Position numbers and translations under genes: made by a program. A stretch of DNA of 6,164 bases from Nanobdellota archaeon (GTDB lineage: Archaea > Nanobdellota > Nanobdellia > Pacearchaeales > GW2011-AR1), in NCBI GenBank assembly GCA_018816625.1, contig JAHIVR010000091.1:1-6164 (forward strand), written 5' to 3'. How positions within the stretch are numbered: the first letter of the stretch is position 1; each line of letters opens with the position of its first letter. Below are positions 4,945-6,164 of the stretch, one piece after another. The notes beneath the pieces were generated by a model. It did no database searches, had not been told where the DNA came from, and saw nothing but the letters and a program-made list of their open reading frames with translations.

Positions 4945-5684
4945 GGTATTTGAAGTGTCCCTATTAACCTGGGAGTCACATAAATGCTTCCAAATATTCC
5001 TGTATCAAAGATTTTCACCTTGTATGCAACCCAGATTTCTGTTGGAATTTTTAATCCATTAACATCTTCATAAAAGGCCATGACCCAGGGGATTCTTGGT
5101 GAGTTTTTTCCTACCTCTCCTTTAAGCTCTAAATCAAACCCGGTTTCTGCGTTTGAACTTATTTTTAATTTATATTTCCTCATCTTTTCTGAATCTCCCT
5201 GAAAAACAAAAGAGGTATTTGGAATTTTGGCTACAGAAACTCTTTCTATTAAAGAAACAAGAGTTGTAGGTTTATCATTTATGGGGTAGACAAAAGTCGT
5301 GTCATAAAGAAATCTCCCTTGGGGATAATCAAACTCACTCTCGTGATAGTAAACGCTATCTCCTTTCCTTTCCTCATAAAAATTAAAATATTTATCTGCA
5401 CTTGGGGAAATCATTCTTATTCTCAAATCTGTTTTATCTTTTGAGCGAGTTAATCTGACATTTCCTGTAAAACCTTTTTTATTTGGGACTATTTCATAAT
5501 AAAAACTAAAAGAGTCTGGAAAATTATTTTGAGATAAAACCTCTTGGATCTCTATCCTACTTGGAGGGGAATATTCAGAGTATCCTTCATCAATTGTATG
5601 GGCGGTTCTTGGACATAAAAGAGAAGTTGTTAGTATTACCGCGGTTGTCAGTGGCATAAGTCTAGATTTTAGTGTTTTTCCCAT
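4932..5684 (-). CDS. Unrecognised exported or membrane-anchored protein
   Basis: I do not recognise this 250-residue protein. The N-terminus looks like a signal peptide or anchor: basic start MGKTLKSR, hydrophobic stretch from about Leu9 to Leu23 (LMPLTTAVILTTSLL), then CPRTAHT. Cys24 follows SLL, which is a poor lipobox because the residue before the Cys is Leu rather than a small one. The rest has no further membrane segment. It is rich in Tyr and Phe and alternates polar and hydrophobic residues (for example FYYEIVPNKKGFTGNVRL, and IPTEIWVAYKVKIFDTG near the end), suggesting an extracytoplasmic beta-sheet domain; a LolA/RseB-like half-barrel is a guess only. Start choice is uncertain: ATG 5684 gives the basic n-region but overlaps the methyltransferase gene by 23 bases; ATG 5657 (Met10) would begin four bases after that gene's stop but loses the basic residues. 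Neither has a Shine-Dalgarno site. I prefer 5684. The gene is probably cotranscribed with the methyltransferase, and its stop touches that of korB. Confidence 0.75.
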   Translation of the reverse strand: MGKTLKSRLMPLTTAVILTTSLLCPRTAHTIDEGYSEYSPPSRIEIQEVLSQNNFPDSFSFYYEIVPNKKGFTGNVRLTRSKDKTDLRIRMISPSADKYFNFYEERKGDSVYYHESEFDYPQGRFLYDTTFVYPINDKPTTLVSLIERVSVAKIPNTSFVFQGDSEKMRKYKLKISSNAETGFDLELKGEVGKNSPRIPWVMAFYEDVNGLKIPTEIWVAYKVKIFDTGIFGSIYVTPRLIGTLQIPKKE

Positions 5685-6164
5685 CTTTTAATTCGTATAC
5701 AAGAAGCTCTTCAAAAAATATCTTTTTTTTATCCATTATTTTTTTATCATAACCCTCAAAATTGATATTCTTTGTTAGACTGCTTACTACAATGTATACT
5801 TTACCTCCCTTTTTTAGAAAACTTTTTGCCCTTTTTAAGAATTTATTTAATAATTCTCCTCCGTATCTTCCTCCTGTTGTTGCTAACCTAGAACTCTTGG
5901 GTTCTCTTTTATCTTCTGGGAGGTATGGGGAATTAAAAAAAATTATATCATATTTCTCTTTTATATTTGAAAAGAGATTTGATTTGATAACCCTTGATTT
6001 TGGAAAAATTAATTTAAGATGTTTTAATGCTTTTGGATTAATATCTACTAGGGTTATATTTTTTTGGGAGACCCCCAGATTTATGATTGTTTGTGCTTGG
6101 TAACCGGAACCAGAGCCCATATCAAGAAATTTTAATTTCTTGTTTTTTATATTTTCTTTTAATA
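5662..6164 (-). CDS. HemK2/Mtq2-like protein methyltransferase, C-terminal part (start beyond right edge)
   Basis: A class I S-adenosylmethionine methyltransferase of the kind that, in archaea and eukaryotes, methylates the glutamine of the GGQ motif of release factor aRF1/eRF1 together with Trm112. The frame stays open from the right edge: 14 codons ending KLKFLD precede an internal ATG at 6120, which lies inside motif I (LDMGSGSG, window residues 13–20), so that ATG is not the start. Further motifs: LVDINPKAL (38–46) with the acidic residue at the end of strand beta 2; DIIFFNSPYLP (72–82), the catalytic motif IV, with NSPY in place of the usual NPPY; a GGRYGGELLNKFL stretch matching the family's GG..G...(I/L)..FL helix; GGKVYIVVSSL; and a C-terminal FFEELLVYEL, which is characteristic of this family. 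Probably 20–40 residues are missing at the N-terminus. The 3' end overlaps the next gene by 23 bases if that gene starts at 5684. General methyltransferase assignment is firm; the specific aRF1 target is inferred from family resemblance. Confidence 0.85.
   Translation of the reverse strand, partial: LKENIKNKKLKFLDMGSGSGYQAQTIINLGVSQKNITLVDINPKALKHLKLIFPKSRVIKSNLFSNIKEKYDIIFFNSPYLPEDKREPKSSRLATTGGRYGGELLNKFLKRAKSFLKKGGKVYIVVSSLTKNINFEGYDKKIMDKKKIFFEELLVYELKDGKNTKI

Noticed and set aside
5611..5616. Lipoprotein signal at Cys24 of the exported protein
   Set aside because: The residues before Cys are S-L-L; a lipobox needs a small residue (Gly, Ala or Ser) directly before the Cys, so lipid attachment is not supported.
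5762..6103. Open frame of 113 codons on the plus strand
   Set aside because: Antisense to the methyltransferase, whose motifs I, II and IV are clear on the minus strand; the plus-strand product has no recognisable motif.
6118..6120. ATG as start of the methyltransferase
   Set aside because: It encodes the Met inside the SAM-binding motif LDMGSGSG, and the frame continues upstream with KLKFLD to the window edge, so the true start is beyond the window.

Overview
The window reads as a gene-dense, A+T-rich stretch of an archaeal genome. The archaeal signs are an Mre11–Rad50 gene pair, a two-subunit 2-oxoacid:ferredoxin oxidoreductase with the gamma and alpha parts fused, a HemK2/Mtq2-like protein methyltransferase, BRE/TATA-type promoter sequences, and GAGGTGA-type Shine-Dalgarno sites. 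The proteins are short for their families and neighbouring genes are separated by one base, abut, or overlap. Together with the style of the Rad50 and Mre11 sequences, this makes a DPANN lineage (for example Woesearchaeota or Pacearchaeota) my best guess. That placement is inference; no rRNA or other phylogenetic marker is present.

Layout. Bases 1–1287 (minus strand) hold the N-terminal 429 residues of Rad50, running off the left edge just after the zinc hook and the start of the second coiled-coil arm. Mre11 lies at 1289–2449 (minus), immediately upstream of rad50 in the same operon with one base between them. A 150-base divergent intergenic region (2450–2599) carries the promoter signals. 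The plus strand then has the fused gamma-alpha subunit (2600–4093) and the beta subunit (4095–4931) of a thiamine-diphosphate 2-oxoacid:ferredoxin oxidoreductase, again separated by one base. Converging on the beta gene with no intergenic base is a minus-strand gene for an unrecognised exported or membrane-anchored protein (4932–5684). Its 5' end overlaps by 23 bases the 3' end of a HemK2/Mtq2-like methyltransferase gene (5662 to the right edge, start not in the window).

How the genes work together. Mre11 and Rad50 form one double-strand-break processing complex. The KorA/KorB-like pair forms one CoA-dependent oxidoreductase that would reduce ferredoxin from a 2-oxoacid; no delta/ferredoxin subunit is encoded here, so the electron acceptor must come from elsewhere. 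The methyltransferase and the exported protein share a transcriptional direction and overlap, but I see no functional link between them.

I found no mobile element, CRISPR array, RNA gene or clear novel system. The points worth a second look are sequence-level oddities: GSHD instead of GNHD in Mre11, NSPY instead of NPPY in the methyltransferase, an apparently internally shortened gamma domain, a short-armed Rad50, and convergent genes whose stop codons touch (TAATTA) with T-rich termination tracts lying inside each other's coding sequence.
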